From Clostridium bowmanii (lineage in GTDB: Bacteria > Bacillota > Clostridia > Clostridiales > Clostridiaceae): a DNA stretch of 64,000 nt. Under the pieces are notes generated by a model. The model made no database searches and was not told the origin of the DNA. It was given only the letters and a program-made list of their open reading frames with translations. Location of the stretch: the NCBI RefSeq assembly GCF_018861315.1, contig NZ_JAHLDL010000004.1:147091-211090 (forward strand), given 5' to 3'. Shown here one piece after another: positions 26,562 through 35,292 of the stretch; the stretch's first letter is position 1, and each line of letters begins with the position of its first letter. Position numbers and translations under genes: made by a program.

Positions 26562-27230
26562 ATGAGCAAAATAAATATTGTTACGAGCATTCTTCAAACT
26601 AATAATGAGATAACAGCTAAAAATAAAAAATTACTGGATGATAAAGGAATCTATGTAATAAATCTAATGAGTTCGCCTGGTTCAGGTAAGACTACACTAC
26701 TTGAAAGAATAATAACAAAGCTTAAAAATAATATTAATATTGCTGTAATTGAAGGAGATATTTATACAACTAAAGATGCACAGAGAATAGAGGCGCAGGG
26801 TGTTCCAGTGGTTCAAATTAACACTGGTGGAGCTTGCCACCTTGATGGGTCAATGATAAAAAATGCATTAAATTCAATAACTCTTGATAAACTTGATCTA
26901 CTTGTAATAGAAAATGTAGGTAATTTAGTTTGCCCCGCAGAATTTGAAATTGGGGAAGATATAAAGATTTGTGTTTTGAGTACTCCAGAAGGGAATGATA
27001 AACCTTTGAAGTATCCACTAATGTTTGAAAAAAGTGGTGTTATTATTTTAAATAAATTAGATTTAATAGAATTTACTGATTTTGATAAAAAAGAGTTTTA
27101 CAGAGATATAAAATCTCTAAATGCTAATGCGGATACATTTGAAACATCCTGTGTTAAAAATCAGGGTATAGATGAAGTATGTTCATGGTTAATGGGGAAA
27201 ATTGAAAATAAGAAAAAATTAATTAAATAA
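26562..27230 (+). CDS. hypB: GTPase HypB, nickel delivery
   Basis: The 222 residues include the P-loop SSPGSGKTTLLE, a switch region EGDIYTTKDAQR, and the NKLDLIE guanine-recognition motif. The metal site at the GTPase dimer interface is intact: Cys92-His93 in GGACHLDG and Cys124 in NLVCPAE. The His-rich or CxxCGC N-terminal extension of some HypB proteins is missing. This is the complete copy of two hypB genes in the window; compare 32210-32887. Confidence 0.9.
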   Translation: MSKINIVTSILQTNNEITAKNKKLLDDKGIYVINLMSSPGSGKTTLLERIITKLKNNINIAVIEGDIYTTKDAQRIEAQGVPVVQINTGGACHLDGSMIKNALNSITLDKLDLLVIENVGNLVCPAEFEIGEDIKICVLSTPEGNDKPLKYPLMFEKSGVIILNKLDLIEFTDFDKKEFYRDIKSLNANADTFETSCVKNQGIDEVCSWLMGKIENKKKLIK

Positions 27231-27284
27231 TATTGTTGCATCACAGATCATGATTTAATTAAAGAAGAAAAAGGAGGAAAGAGA

Positions 27285-27512
27285 ATGTGCCTTGCAGTCC
27301 CTGGGAAAGTAGTAAAAATAGAAGGAAATAAAGGAATTGTAGAAATTGGGAATGTTAGACGGGAGATATTTATGCATCTCGTGCCAGATGTTTGTGTAGA
27401 TGAATATGTACTTGTACATGCAGGTTGTGCAATTGAAACCATAGATGAAGAAGAAGCAAAAATAACATTAGATGCTTTTAAGGAGCTTCTTTATAATGAA
27501 GTTCGCAGATGA
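27285..27512 (+). CDS. hypC: Hydrogenase chaperone HypC
   Basis: The 75-residue OB-fold protein begins MCLAVPGKV. Its Cys2 carries the Fe(CN)2CO group together with HypD and passes it to the large subunit precursor. The length is normal and the ribosome site is AAAGGAGGAAAG. The last 17 bases overlap hypD, which indicates coupled translation of the HypC-HypD complex. Confidence 0.92.
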   Translation: MCLAVPGKVVKIEGNKGIVEIGNVRREIFMHLVPDVCVDEYVLVHAGCAIETIDEEEAKITLDAFKELLYNEVRR

Positions 27513-28587
27513 ATTTAGAAATTCAGAATATGCAAAAAAACTTGTAAAAAAGTTAAACAATATTTCCAGCAAAAGGATAAACATTATGGAGGTTTGCGGT
27601 ACTCATACTATGGCGATATTCAGATATGGTATTAGGGACGTGCTTCCTTTAAATATAAATCTGATTTCAGGTCCAGGTTGCCCTGTGTGCGTTACACCTC
27701 AAAGCTATATTGATGCAGTGATAACACTTTGTACAAAAGAAGATGTAATTATTGCAACCTTTGGAGATATGATGAGAGTACCTGGAAAAAAGGGATCACT
27801 GAGTAAGAAAAAAGAAGAAGGTTTTGATGTAAGAATAGTATACTCTCCAATGGATTGCCTTGTTATGGCATCACAAAATCCCTCTAAAAAAATAGTGTTT
27901 TTATCAGTAGGTTTTGAAACTACGGCGCCTATAACTTCACTCACAGTTATTGAAGCTAAAAAAAATAATATAAAAAATTTATTTTTTGCTACTGCCAATA
28001 AAATAGTTCCACCGATCATGGAGGCTTTAGTTCAGGATAAAGACTTAAATATAGATGGTTTTTTATTACCAGGGCATGTTTGTGCAATTATAGGAATGAA
28101 ACCCTATGAATTTCTAAGTGGAAAGTATAATACACCTGCTGTAGTTACAGGGTTTGAACCATTAGACATACTTCAAGGGTTAAACACATTAGTAAATTTA
28201 ATAAGCAAAAAAGATTACAGGATTATGAACGAATATAAAAGAATAGTTAAAACTGGGGGTAACCCCTATGCCTTGGAATATTTAAGCGAAACTTTTAATA
28301 TTGTGGATAGTAGCTGGAGAGGAATTGGCAGAATAAGTGGAAGTGGTATGGAATTTAATAGTAAGTATGAAGGTTATGATGCACTTAAGCATTTTGGAAT
28401 TGAGTATGAGGATTATGATGGTAGCCCTGGTTGCAAATGTGGAGAAATACTTAAAGGAAAAATTAAACCAACAGATTGTCCACTTTTCAAAAAACACTGC
28501 ACACCCGAAAATCCAGTTGGTTCCTGCATGGTTTCATCAGAAGGTACTTGCGCTGCATATTATAGATACCACAAAGACACTATGTAA
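27496..28587 (+). CDS. hypD: Iron-sulphur scaffold HypD
   Basis: HypD binds a 4Fe-4S cluster and holds the Fe(CN)2CO unit during assembly. Diagnostic motifs are EVCGTHTMAI, SGPGCPVCVTP and the C-terminal Cys cluster GSPGCKCGE with DCPLFKKHC and NPVGSCMVSSEG. The ATG at 27496 lies after AAGGAGC inside the end of hypC. An in-frame ATG at 27472 exists but has no ribosome site. The product of 363 residues has normal length. Confidence 0.92.
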   Translation: MKFADEFRNSEYAKKLVKKLNNISSKRINIMEVCGTHTMAIFRYGIRDVLPLNINLISGPGCPVCVTPQSYIDAVITLCTKEDVIIATFGDMMRVPGKKGSLSKKKEEGFDVRIVYSPMDCLVMASQNPSKKIVFLSVGFETTAPITSLTVIEAKKNNIKNLFFATANKIVPPIMEALVQDKDLNIDGFLLPGHVCAIIGMKPYEFLSGKYNTPAVVTGFEPLDILQGLNTLVNLISKKDYRIMNEYKRIVKTGGNPYALEYLSETFNIVDSSWRGIGRISGSGMEFNSKYEGYDALKHFGIEYEDYDGSPGCKCGEILKGKIKPTDCPLFKKHCTPENPVGSCMVSSEGTCAAYYRYHKDTM

Positions 28588-28667
28588 TAGATACATGCTT
28601 ACAAGGAATACTAGAGGAGTAACAATTAATAGTTGTTACGTACTTTTAAGGAATGCAGGGGGTTTAA

Positions 28668-29675
28668 ATGAATGATAATATAACTTTAAGTCATGGAAGT
28701 GGCGGTTTGCAATCAAATAAATTGATTAGTGAAGTGTTTTTCAAATATTTCGGCAATGATATCTTAAATCAAATGAATGATGCAGCTCAACTAGAAATAG
28801 ATTTTAAAAAACTTGCTTTTACTACAGATTCTTTTGTGGTAAATCCAATCTTCTTTAATGGAGGGAATATTGGTAAATTAGCAGTTTGTGGTACTGTAAA
28901 TGATTTAGCCGTAAGTGGAGCAAAACCGCTTTACATTACAAGTGCATTTATTATCGAAGAGGGCTTCTCTATTAAAAAACTAGAAGAAATTGTTATATCT
29001 ATGGCAGACGAGGCGAGTAATGCAGGAGTGATTATTGTAGCTGGTGACACAAAAGTTGTAGAAAAAGGAAATGTTGATGGGATTTTTATTAACACTTCTG
29101 GCATTGGTAGGATTTATGAAAATGTGAATATTAATTGTGCCAATGCAAGAGAAGGGGACATTGTTATAGTAAATGGAACACTTGGAGACCATGGAATGAC
29201 AATAATATGCCAGAGAAATAATCTTGGACTAGAGGGAAATTTAAGGAGCGATTGTGCATGCCTTAATTCATTGGTAGATACAATGCTTGAAGCATATGAG
29301 GGTATTCACGTTATCCGGGATGCTACAAGAGGTGGAGTTGCGGCAGTACTTAATGAAATTAGTGAATTTAGCAATGTAACCATAGCACTTGAAGAGAATA
29401 ATTTACCATTTAAAGAAGAAGTAAAAGGTGCTTCTGAGATGCTGGGACTCGACCCATTATATATTGCTAACGAAGGGAAACTTTGTGCTTTTGTACCAGA
29501 GGCATATGCTCAGAAGGTACTTGGTGCAATGAGAAAGCACCCACTAGGTACTAATGCTGCAATTATAGGAAAAGTAACGGAGGAAATTGGACAAAGGGTT
29601 TATTTAAATACAATAGTAGGTGGAAAAAGATTAGTTGATATGCCATCTGGAATTCAGCTTCCAAGAATATGTTGA
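28668..29675 (+). CDS. hypE: HypE, cyanide-ligand synthesis
   Basis: The 335-residue PurM-like enzyme dehydrates the thiocarbamate on its C-terminal cysteine to thiocyanate. It opens ITLSHGSGGLQSNKL and has the ATP-binding segment FTTDSFVVNPIFFNGGNIG. It ends LPRIC, with the essential terminal Cys. It completes hypF-A-B-C-D-E. A hairpin after the gene (29691-29717) may attenuate transcription into the structural genes. Confidence 0.92.
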   Translation: MNDNITLSHGSGGLQSNKLISEVFFKYFGNDILNQMNDAAQLEIDFKKLAFTTDSFVVNPIFFNGGNIGKLAVCGTVNDLAVSGAKPLYITSAFIIEEGFSIKKLEEIVISMADEASNAGVIIVAGDTKVVEKGNVDGIFINTSGIGRIYENVNINCANAREGDIVIVNGTLGDHGMTIICQRNNLGLEGNLRSDCACLNSLVDTMLEAYEGIHVIRDATRGGVAAVLNEISEFSNVTIALEENNLPFKEEVKGASEMLGLDPLYIANEGKLCAFVPEAYAQKVLGAMRKHPLGTNAAIIGKVTEEIGQRVYLNTIVGGKRLVDMPSGIQLPRIC

Positions 29676-29690
29676 ATTTTATGCAAGATA

Positions 29691-29717
29691 AGCCAGGGAT
29701 TATATAACTCTCTGGCT
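29691..29717 (+). terminator. Hairpin between hypE and hydrogenase genes
   Basis: AGCCAGGGA pairs with TCTCTGGCT, followed by ATATTTATTT. It is a weak terminator or mRNA processing site. Confidence 0.5.
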
Positions 29718-29812
29718 ATATTTATTTGACTATAATTGTTTAGTGCTAAATACTGCATAATTAAAAGATTTTTTCAATATATATTAATAATAGATAAATA
29801 GGAGGGAATATT

Positions 29813-30643
29813 TTGCATGAGAGAGGACTTATAAAAAGGGCAATAGATGAAATCCATATGGGAGGGGTTAAAAAGATTAATTTTATATGGATGGAAGCTA
29901 ACGGGTGTATGGGGAATATTATTTCTTTTCTTAATGCGGATAAGCCCGATGCTTCTTACTTCTTAAAGGAAATGGTTAATTTAAAATTTAGCCCTAGCCT
30001 TATGCAGGCAGAAGGTGAAGTTGCATATGAAGAGTTCTTAGAAGCTCTAGATACAAATTTTATATTGGGAGTAGAAGGTGCCCTAACTAATATGGATGAG
30101 GGTTTTTATAATATTTTTGCAACATATAAAGGTAGACGTGTACCTACAGCGGAAGCTATTAATTTAGCTGCAAAGAAAGCAAAAGCAATAATAGCTATAG
30201 GGACTTGCGCATCATTTGGAGGAATATCAGCAGCTAGACCTAATCCAACAGGATGCACAAGTTTAGGCGATTTCCTTGGACGTGAAGTAATAAATATTCC
30301 AGGATGCCCTGCGAATCCATTGTGGGTTATGGGAACTATAGCTAGCATTATCCTTGATAGAAAGGTTGAAATAGATGAAAAAGGGCGTCCACTAATGTTT
30401 TTTAAAGAAACAAATCATACTAATTGCCCAAGACGCTCGTATTTTGATAATAAAGTATTTGCAGAGAAGCTTGGAGATAAGGAATGCATGATAAAGGTTG
30501 GATGCAAGGGTCCTATTACAAAAGCTTATTGTCCTCTTGGATTATGGAATTCAAGAATAAATTGGCCAGTTGAGGCTAATACACCTTGTATAGGTTGTGC
30601 TAGTGAGTTTTTTCCGGATGGCACAGAGCCATTTGTTAAGTAA
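29813..30643 (+). CDS. [NiFe] hydrogenase small subunit
   Basis: The start is TTG after TAGGAGGGAATATT. The 276 residues carry electron-transfer cysteines in GTCASFGG, IPGCPANP, HTNCPRRSYF, VGCKGPITKAYCPLG and TPCIGCASEFF. No twin-arginine signal is present, so the enzyme should stay in the cytoplasm. Odd point: the proximal-cluster motif reads EANGCMGN, with Asn where most families have Cys (CxxC). The large subunit follows at once. No membrane cytochrome or ferredoxin partner is encoded nearby, so the electron acceptor is unknown. Confidence 0.85.
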   Translation: MHERGLIKRAIDEIHMGGVKKINFIWMEANGCMGNIISFLNADKPDASYFLKEMVNLKFSPSLMQAEGEVAYEEFLEALDTNFILGVEGALTNMDEGFYNIFATYKGRRVPTAEAINLAAKKAKAIIAIGTCASFGGISAARPNPTGCTSLGDFLGREVINIPGCPANPLWVMGTIASIILDRKVEIDEKGRPLMFFKETNHTNCPRRSYFDNKVFAEKLGDKECMIKVGCKGPITKAYCPLGLWNSRINWPVEANTPCIGCASEFFPDGTEPFVK

Positions 30644-30711
30644 GTGGGTTATTTAAACATAGTTAGAAAAATATTGTATTTCACAATATAATTTAGAGTG
30701 AGGTGATCGTG

Positions 30712-32112
30712 GTGACTACTAAAATAATTATAGACCCTATAACTAGAATAATGGGTCCTTTAAGTATAGAGGTAGAAATTAAAAAAAATAAGATTGTAGA
30801 TGCTAAAAGTGGTGGAATTCAATTTAGAGGTTTTGAAAAGATGTTAATAGGGCGCCCACCATTAGATGCAGTATATTTTACTGAAAGGATATGTGGCATA
30901 TGTTCTACGTCTCATGGATTAGTTGCAAGTTTGGTATTAGAGGATGCACTAAAGGTAAAGCCTAATGAGAACGGAGTAAAAATCAGAAATTTTGTACATG
31001 GAGCTGAGTATCTCCAAAATATCATGAGGCAAATTTGTATTTTTGTATTTCCTGATTATGTAGATATAACATTAGCTCCAGGAAATTTAGACTATGATTT
31101 TAGAATTTCAGAAAAATACACAGAAAAAATCAATATAGATTATGTGAAGGCATTAGAATGTAGTCGCCTCGCCCACGAAATTATAGCTCTTGTAGGGGGG
31201 AAAGTACCCCATAACCATGGTGTGTTTGTGGGTGGCACAACTGCAAATATGGATGCTTCTAAAATTATGAGATTAAAATCCATACTACACCCTATTAGTG
31301 AATTTATGAGCAAAAATATGGTTGACGATATAAATATTATAGCTCATTATTATCCGGAGTATTTTAAGATCGGTGGCGGGACAGAAAATCTTTTAACCTA
31401 TGGACTATTTCATGATTTGTCTAATAAAGAAATGCAGTACGTCCAGCCTTCAAGTTACATTGATGGTGAGGTGGCTATCTTAGACCCCAAAGCAATAACA
31501 GAGAGCTCAGCATTTTCTTGGTATAAAGATTCTAAAGCTAGTGAAGTACCATCAAAGCATCCATCTGAAACAGATATTAAAAAGCCAGGAGCATATACAT
31601 TTATAAAAGCACCTAGATATAAAGGTAAAGTTGTACAGGTTGGTCCACTTGCTCGAATGATTTTATCAGGTTCATATAAAAATAATATATCTACCATGGA
31701 TAGGCTTATGGCTCGGGTACTCGAGGGGAAAAATATTTGTGAGAAAATGTTTATAATACTTGAATCTATAGAGCCGATACTAGCAGTACAGGATGAATAT
31801 ATTATTGCAGAAAGTGCACAAGGGATAGGGCTCTGTGATGCTGTTAGGGGAGCTCTCGGACACTGGCTTACTATAGAAAAAGGGGTTATAAAGAATTGCG
31901 ATATAGTTACACCCACCGCTTGGAACCTTTCACCAATAGATGAATTGGGTCAGCGCGGAGCCCTTGAGAGCGCTCTTATTGGTACTGAAATTCAAAACAT
32001 TAACAATCCTGTGGAAATAGGTCGTATCGTACGCTCTTTTGATCCTTGTATATCTTGTGCTACCCATGTTAATACAGAATATGGTGACCCTTATTATATA
32101 AATATTACTTAA
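30712..32112 (+). CDS. [NiFe] hydrogenase large subunit
   Basis: The catalytic subunit of 466 residues holds the nickel-iron centre through RICGICSTSH near the N-terminus and DPCISCATH near the C-terminus. After that His comes a 14-residue tail (VNTEYGDPYYINIT), the peptide normally removed by a maturation protease once nickel is inserted. A candidate protease lies at 32933. Of several GTG codons, the one at 30712 has the best spacing from GAGGTGA. Its hydrogenase group was not determined. Confidence 0.88.
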   Translation: MTTKIIIDPITRIMGPLSIEVEIKKNKIVDAKSGGIQFRGFEKMLIGRPPLDAVYFTERICGICSTSHGLVASLVLEDALKVKPNENGVKIRNFVHGAEYLQNIMRQICIFVFPDYVDITLAPGNLDYDFRISEKYTEKINIDYVKALECSRLAHEIIALVGGKVPHNHGVFVGGTTANMDASKIMRLKSILHPISEFMSKNMVDDINIIAHYYPEYFKIGGGTENLLTYGLFHDLSNKEMQYVQPSSYIDGEVAILDPKAITESSAFSWYKDSKASEVPSKHPSETDIKKPGAYTFIKAPRYKGKVVQVGPLARMILSGSYKNNISTMDRLMARVLEGKNICEKMFIILESIEPILAVQDEYIIAESAQGIGLCDAVRGALGHWLTIEKGVIKNCDIVTPTAWNLSPIDELGQRGALESALIGTEIQNINNPVEIGRIVRSFDPCISCATHVNTEYGDPYYINIT

Positions 32113-32209
32113 GATATCCGCTAAAAAATGACTATAATGCTGGTAAGTTATTTTAAAAAATGATGAAGATATGTGTTATATTTATATACAATAAAAGGGG
32201 GATAGTGAA

Positions 32210-32887
32210 ATGAGTGAAATAAAGATTAATATTAATATGATAAATACAAATGAAGAGATACATGCGGAAAATAAAGATCTTTTTGATGGAGAGAATATAT
32301 TTGTTATAAATTTAATGAGCGCTCCGGGATCTGGCAAAACCTCCATACTTGAGAAGTTAATTCCAAAACTTAAACAAAACTTAAACATGGCAATAATTGA
32401 AGGGGATTTATTTACCACTAACGATGCAGAGCGAATTGAAGCCATGGGAGTTCCAACAGTACAGATTAATACTGTGGGGCCTTGTTATTTAGATGGAGGA
32501 ATGGTAAGGGAAGCATCATTAAACTTTGATTTAAGGGAGATAGATCTTATTATTATAGAAAATGTGGGAGATATATCAACACCGGCAGAATTCGAAATTG
32601 GCGAGGATATAAAGATATGCGTTTTTAGTGTGACGGAAGGTAATGACAAGCCTTTCAAATACCCACTGATATTTGAAAAAAGCAGGTTGATAATTTTAAA
32701 TAAAATTGATTTAATGCAATTTACAGATTTTAAGGAAGAAGAGTTTTATAAGGATATTAAATTAATAAATGATAAAGCAAAAATTTTTCAAACCTCTTGC
32801 ACCAGAAACCAAGGAATAAGTGAACTAAGTGAATGGATTTTGCAAGAAGTAAAGAAAAAAATAAGTAGCCACAAATCAAATTTTTAA
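32210..32887 (+). CDS. Second HypB-like GTPase lacking metal ligands
   Basis: This 225-residue paralogue of the upstream HypB keeps the P-loop SAPGSGKTSILE, the EGDLFTTNDAER switch and NKIDLMQ. In the metal site only Cys92 remains. The His is Tyr93 (GPCYLDG) and the second Cys is Thr124 (DISTPAE). It should hydrolyse GTP but not bind nickel in the usual way. It could partner HypB, serve a different metal or be drifting. It follows the large subunit gene with its own ribosome site (AAAGGGGGAT). Confidence 0.85.
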   Translation: MSEIKININMINTNEEIHAENKDLFDGENIFVINLMSAPGSGKTSILEKLIPKLKQNLNMAIIEGDLFTTNDAERIEAMGVPTVQINTVGPCYLDGGMVREASLNFDLREIDLIIIENVGDISTPAEFEIGEDIKICVFSVTEGNDKPFKYPLIFEKSRLIILNKIDLMQFTDFKEEEFYKDIKLINDKAKIFQTSCTRNQGISELSEWILQEVKKKISSHKSNF

Positions 32888-32888
32888 G

Positions 32889-32911
32889 TCCTGTTTATTG
32901 CAGGATTTTTT
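32889..32911 (+). terminator. Short intra-operon terminator-like hairpin
   Basis: TCCTG and CAGGA pair around seven bases and are followed by TTTTTT. The stem is only five pairs, so read-through to the protease gene is likely. Confidence 0.45.
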
Positions 32912-32932
32912 ATATGAAGGGATTTAGTTAAT

Positions 32933-33367
32933 ATGGGTAAAAAAGTAATTGCTATAGGTAATAGGTTAATGATGGATGACGCGGTGGCAATATATATTGT
33001 AGAAAAAATTAAGAATGTCCTAGGGGATAAAGGTATTGAGACTATTATAGGAGAAACAGATGTGGAATTTTGTTTTTCAAAATTAAATGAAGAAGATATG
33101 TTTTTTATTATTGATGCAACATATTATGGGAATTCACCAGGCACAGTAACTTTTAAAAGTTTGGATGATCTAAAAAACATTAAGGTCCAGAGTAGTTCTA
33201 TTCATTCTTTAGGGGTAATGGAACTAGTAAATATGTATAAGATGAATATTAAGGGTCATTTTATAGGAATAGAAATTGCTAATATAGATATAAATGTTGG
33301 GTTAAGTTATGTTTTACAGGCACAAGTGGATTATATATCTAACAAGATATTAAGTTTTATTATATAA
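32933..33367 (+). CDS. Hydrogenase maturation endopeptidase
   Basis: The 144 residues match the HyaD/HupD protease family: IAIGNRLMMDDAVAIYI at the N-terminus (GN-x-x-x-x-DD-type nickel-sensing motif), IIDATYYGNSPG in the middle, and SSSIHSLGVMELV with the second metal ligand. It would trim the C-terminal tail of the large subunit encoded just upstream. The length is slightly short for the family but all motif positions are present. It is the last gene of the cluster. Confidence 0.82.
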   Translation: MGKKVIAIGNRLMMDDAVAIYIVEKIKNVLGDKGIETIIGETDVEFCFSKLNEEDMFFIIDATYYGNSPGTVTFKSLDDLKNIKVQSSSIHSLGVMELVNMYKMNIKGHFIGIEIANIDINVGLSYVLQAQVDYISNKILSFII

Positions 33368-33509
33368 TAAAAGGATTTAATCAGGTATAGTAGGGCATAA
33401 GTAAAATTAAAATAACAAGTGGGGGTGGATCCAAATTAGATTAGCTAAGAAAAATTCATGATAATTAACCAGTTATAATATAAAAAGCTAAATAAATACA
33501 CAAATAAAA

Positions 33510-33538
33510 TTGACTAAATTGTTACTATATGATATTAT
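33510..33538 (+). promoter_or_regulatory. Sigma-A-type promoter of the [FeFe] hydrogenase
   Basis: TTGACT (33510-33515), a 17-base spacer and TATTAT (33533-33538) lie 55 bases before the start codon. Confidence 0.6.
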
Positions 33539-33592
33539 AACAAAAAATATATATGTAGTTTTTATAAATATTAAAGCATAAAAGGAGTTATA

Positions 33593-35113
33593 ATGAAATA
33601 CGAATATAAAACACTTACTGATATTAGACACAAAGTTTTTACGGCCGTAAGTAAGATGGCCTTTGAAGACAATTTAAAAGAAATAGAGAATATTCCATAT
33701 GAGATCATTCCTGGAGATGTGGGTAAGTATAGAGAAAGTACATTTCTTGAAAGAGCAATAGTTAGTGAGAGAATCCGTTTGGCAATGGGACTAAATTTGA
33801 GACCAAGTGATAAATCAAGAGCAATCACGGAGGGATTAGAAGGGGCAACAAAACCTTCAAAATATTATGAACCGCCACTTGTAAATATTATAAAATTTGC
33901 TTGTAATTCTTGTCCAACAAATAGCTATGAAGTTACAAATATGTGCCGTGGCTGCCTAGCACACCCTTGTGTAGAAGTTTGTCCTAAAGGCGCAGTTAGT
34001 ATAGTTAATGGGAAAAGTGTTATTGATCAGGAAAAATGTATAAAGTGTGGTTTATGTGCTAAAGTGTGTCCGTATTCAGCAATAATAAAACATGGGCGCC
34101 CATGTGCCATGGCATGTGGAGTGGATGCAATATATACAGATGAATATGGCAGAGCATCAATAGATTATGATAAATGTGTTAGCTGTGGAATGTGTTTGGT
34201 AAATTGTCCTTTTGGAGCAATATCTGATAAAAGCCAGATATTTCAACTAATTCAGGCAATTAATCAAAAGAAAGAAGTAATTGCAATTGTAGCTCCATCA
34301 TATGTGGGGCAGTTTGGTAGAAATGTTGGATTTAATGATTTTAAAAGAGCGATGATTATAATGGGATTTAAAGATGTTGTTGAAGTTGCCATTGGTGCAG
34401 ATATTTGTACAATTGATGAGGCAAAAGAATTTATAGAAAATGTACCTGAGAAATTTTCATTTATGGGTACCTCATGCTGCCCATCATGGTCTGTTATGGC
34501 TAAAAAATTATATCCGCAGTATGCTGAAAATATTTCAATGACTTTGACACCAATGGTTTTTGCTGCTCGGCTTGTGAGAGAAAAACATAAAGATGCAATG
34601 ATTGTTTTTGTTGGGCCATGCAGCGCGAAAAAATTAGAAGCTTCCAGAAAAAGTGTAAAAAGTGAAGTTGATTTTGTAATTACATATGAGGAGTTATCTG
34701 GAATGTTAGAAGCCAAAGAAGTAAAAGTAATTGGTACAGATATGAGCTTGAGTAATGAAGCAACTGGTTCGGGGAGAGGTTTTGCGGTTGTAGGTGGAGT
34801 CGCTAAGGCTGTAGCTGATTTGATAAAAAAAGAACATCCAGGGCTAGAAGTGAAAATTGAAGCTGCAAATGGACTGAGAGAATGTAGGGAGATGTGTAAT
34901 GATGCCATAAAAGGAAAGTATGATGGATATCTCCTTGAAGGAATGGCATGTCCGGGTGGCTGTGTGGCTGGAGCTGGATGTATTGTCAAACCTAGCATAG
35001 CTGGCGCTCAGGTTAAACAAGCTGCTAAAAATTCTGATCTGAAGATTTCAGATGAGTCTAAATATGCTCATAAATATTATTTGTTAGATGGAAAAAATCT
35101 AGAGGAAGAATAG
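33593..35113 (+). CDS. Monomeric [FeFe] hydrogenase, group B-like
   Basis: The 506 residues have an N-terminal ferredoxin-like region with several 4Fe-4S motifs (CRGCLAHPCVEVCP, CIKCGLCAKVCP, CVSCGMCLVNCP). The H-cluster domain follows, with TSCCPSW, VGPCSAKKLEA and EGMACPGGCVAGAG, which together hold the diiron site. The GPC form of the second motif, in place of MPC, fits the group B enzymes of clostridia. It should exchange electrons between ferredoxin and hydrogen. It has its own promoter and terminator, separate from the [NiFe] operon. Confidence 0.88.
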   Translation: MKYEYKTLTDIRHKVFTAVSKMAFEDNLKEIENIPYEIIPGDVGKYRESTFLERAIVSERIRLAMGLNLRPSDKSRAITEGLEGATKPSKYYEPPLVNIIKFACNSCPTNSYEVTNMCRGCLAHPCVEVCPKGAVSIVNGKSVIDQEKCIKCGLCAKVCPYSAIIKHGRPCAMACGVDAIYTDEYGRASIDYDKCVSCGMCLVNCPFGAISDKSQIFQLIQAINQKKEVIAIVAPSYVGQFGRNVGFNDFKRAMIIMGFKDVVEVAIGADICTIDEAKEFIENVPEKFSFMGTSCCPSWSVMAKKLYPQYAENISMTLTPMVFAARLVREKHKDAMIVFVGPCSAKKLEASRKSVKSEVDFVITYEELSGMLEAKEVKVIGTDMSLSNEATGSGRGFAVVGGVAKAVADLIKKEHPGLEVKIEAANGLRECREMCNDAIKGKYDGYLLEGMACPGGCVAGAGCIVKPSIAGAQVKQAAKNSDLKISDESKYAHKYYLLDGKNLEEE

Positions 35114-35148
35114 AGAATATTATTTATTATACATACATAAAATAAAAG

Positions 35149-35190
35149 CAAGAACTGCATTGAAATTTTTCAATGCAGTTCTTGTTTTTT
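35149..35190 (+). terminator. Strong Rho-independent terminator
   Basis: A 15-bp perfect stem (CAAGAACTGCATTGA with its complement) is followed by a run of seven T. Confidence 0.9.
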
Positions 35191-35292
35191 TGCTATAAGA
35201 ATGAACCGTTTCCAGTTTATTCTAGGGCGGTCGTGTTCGGAACTAATAATTTCAAATTAAAGTGATATTAACTTGGGGATGAAGGTACAAAA

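Noticed and set aside
28337..28675. 112-codon frame overlapping hypD and reaching hypE
   Set aside because: Met/Ile-rich shadow in another frame of hypD. The true hypD frame carries all family motifs.
31455..31916. 153-codon minus-strand open frame within the [NiFe] large subunit gene
   Set aside because: Shadow of the hydrogenase coding strand with no independent start signal.
34264..34998. 244-codon minus-strand open frame inside the [FeFe] hydrogenase gene
   Set aside because: It lies wholly antisense to a clear gene, is Ser/Pro/Thr-rich as expected of a shadow frame, and has no ribosome site.
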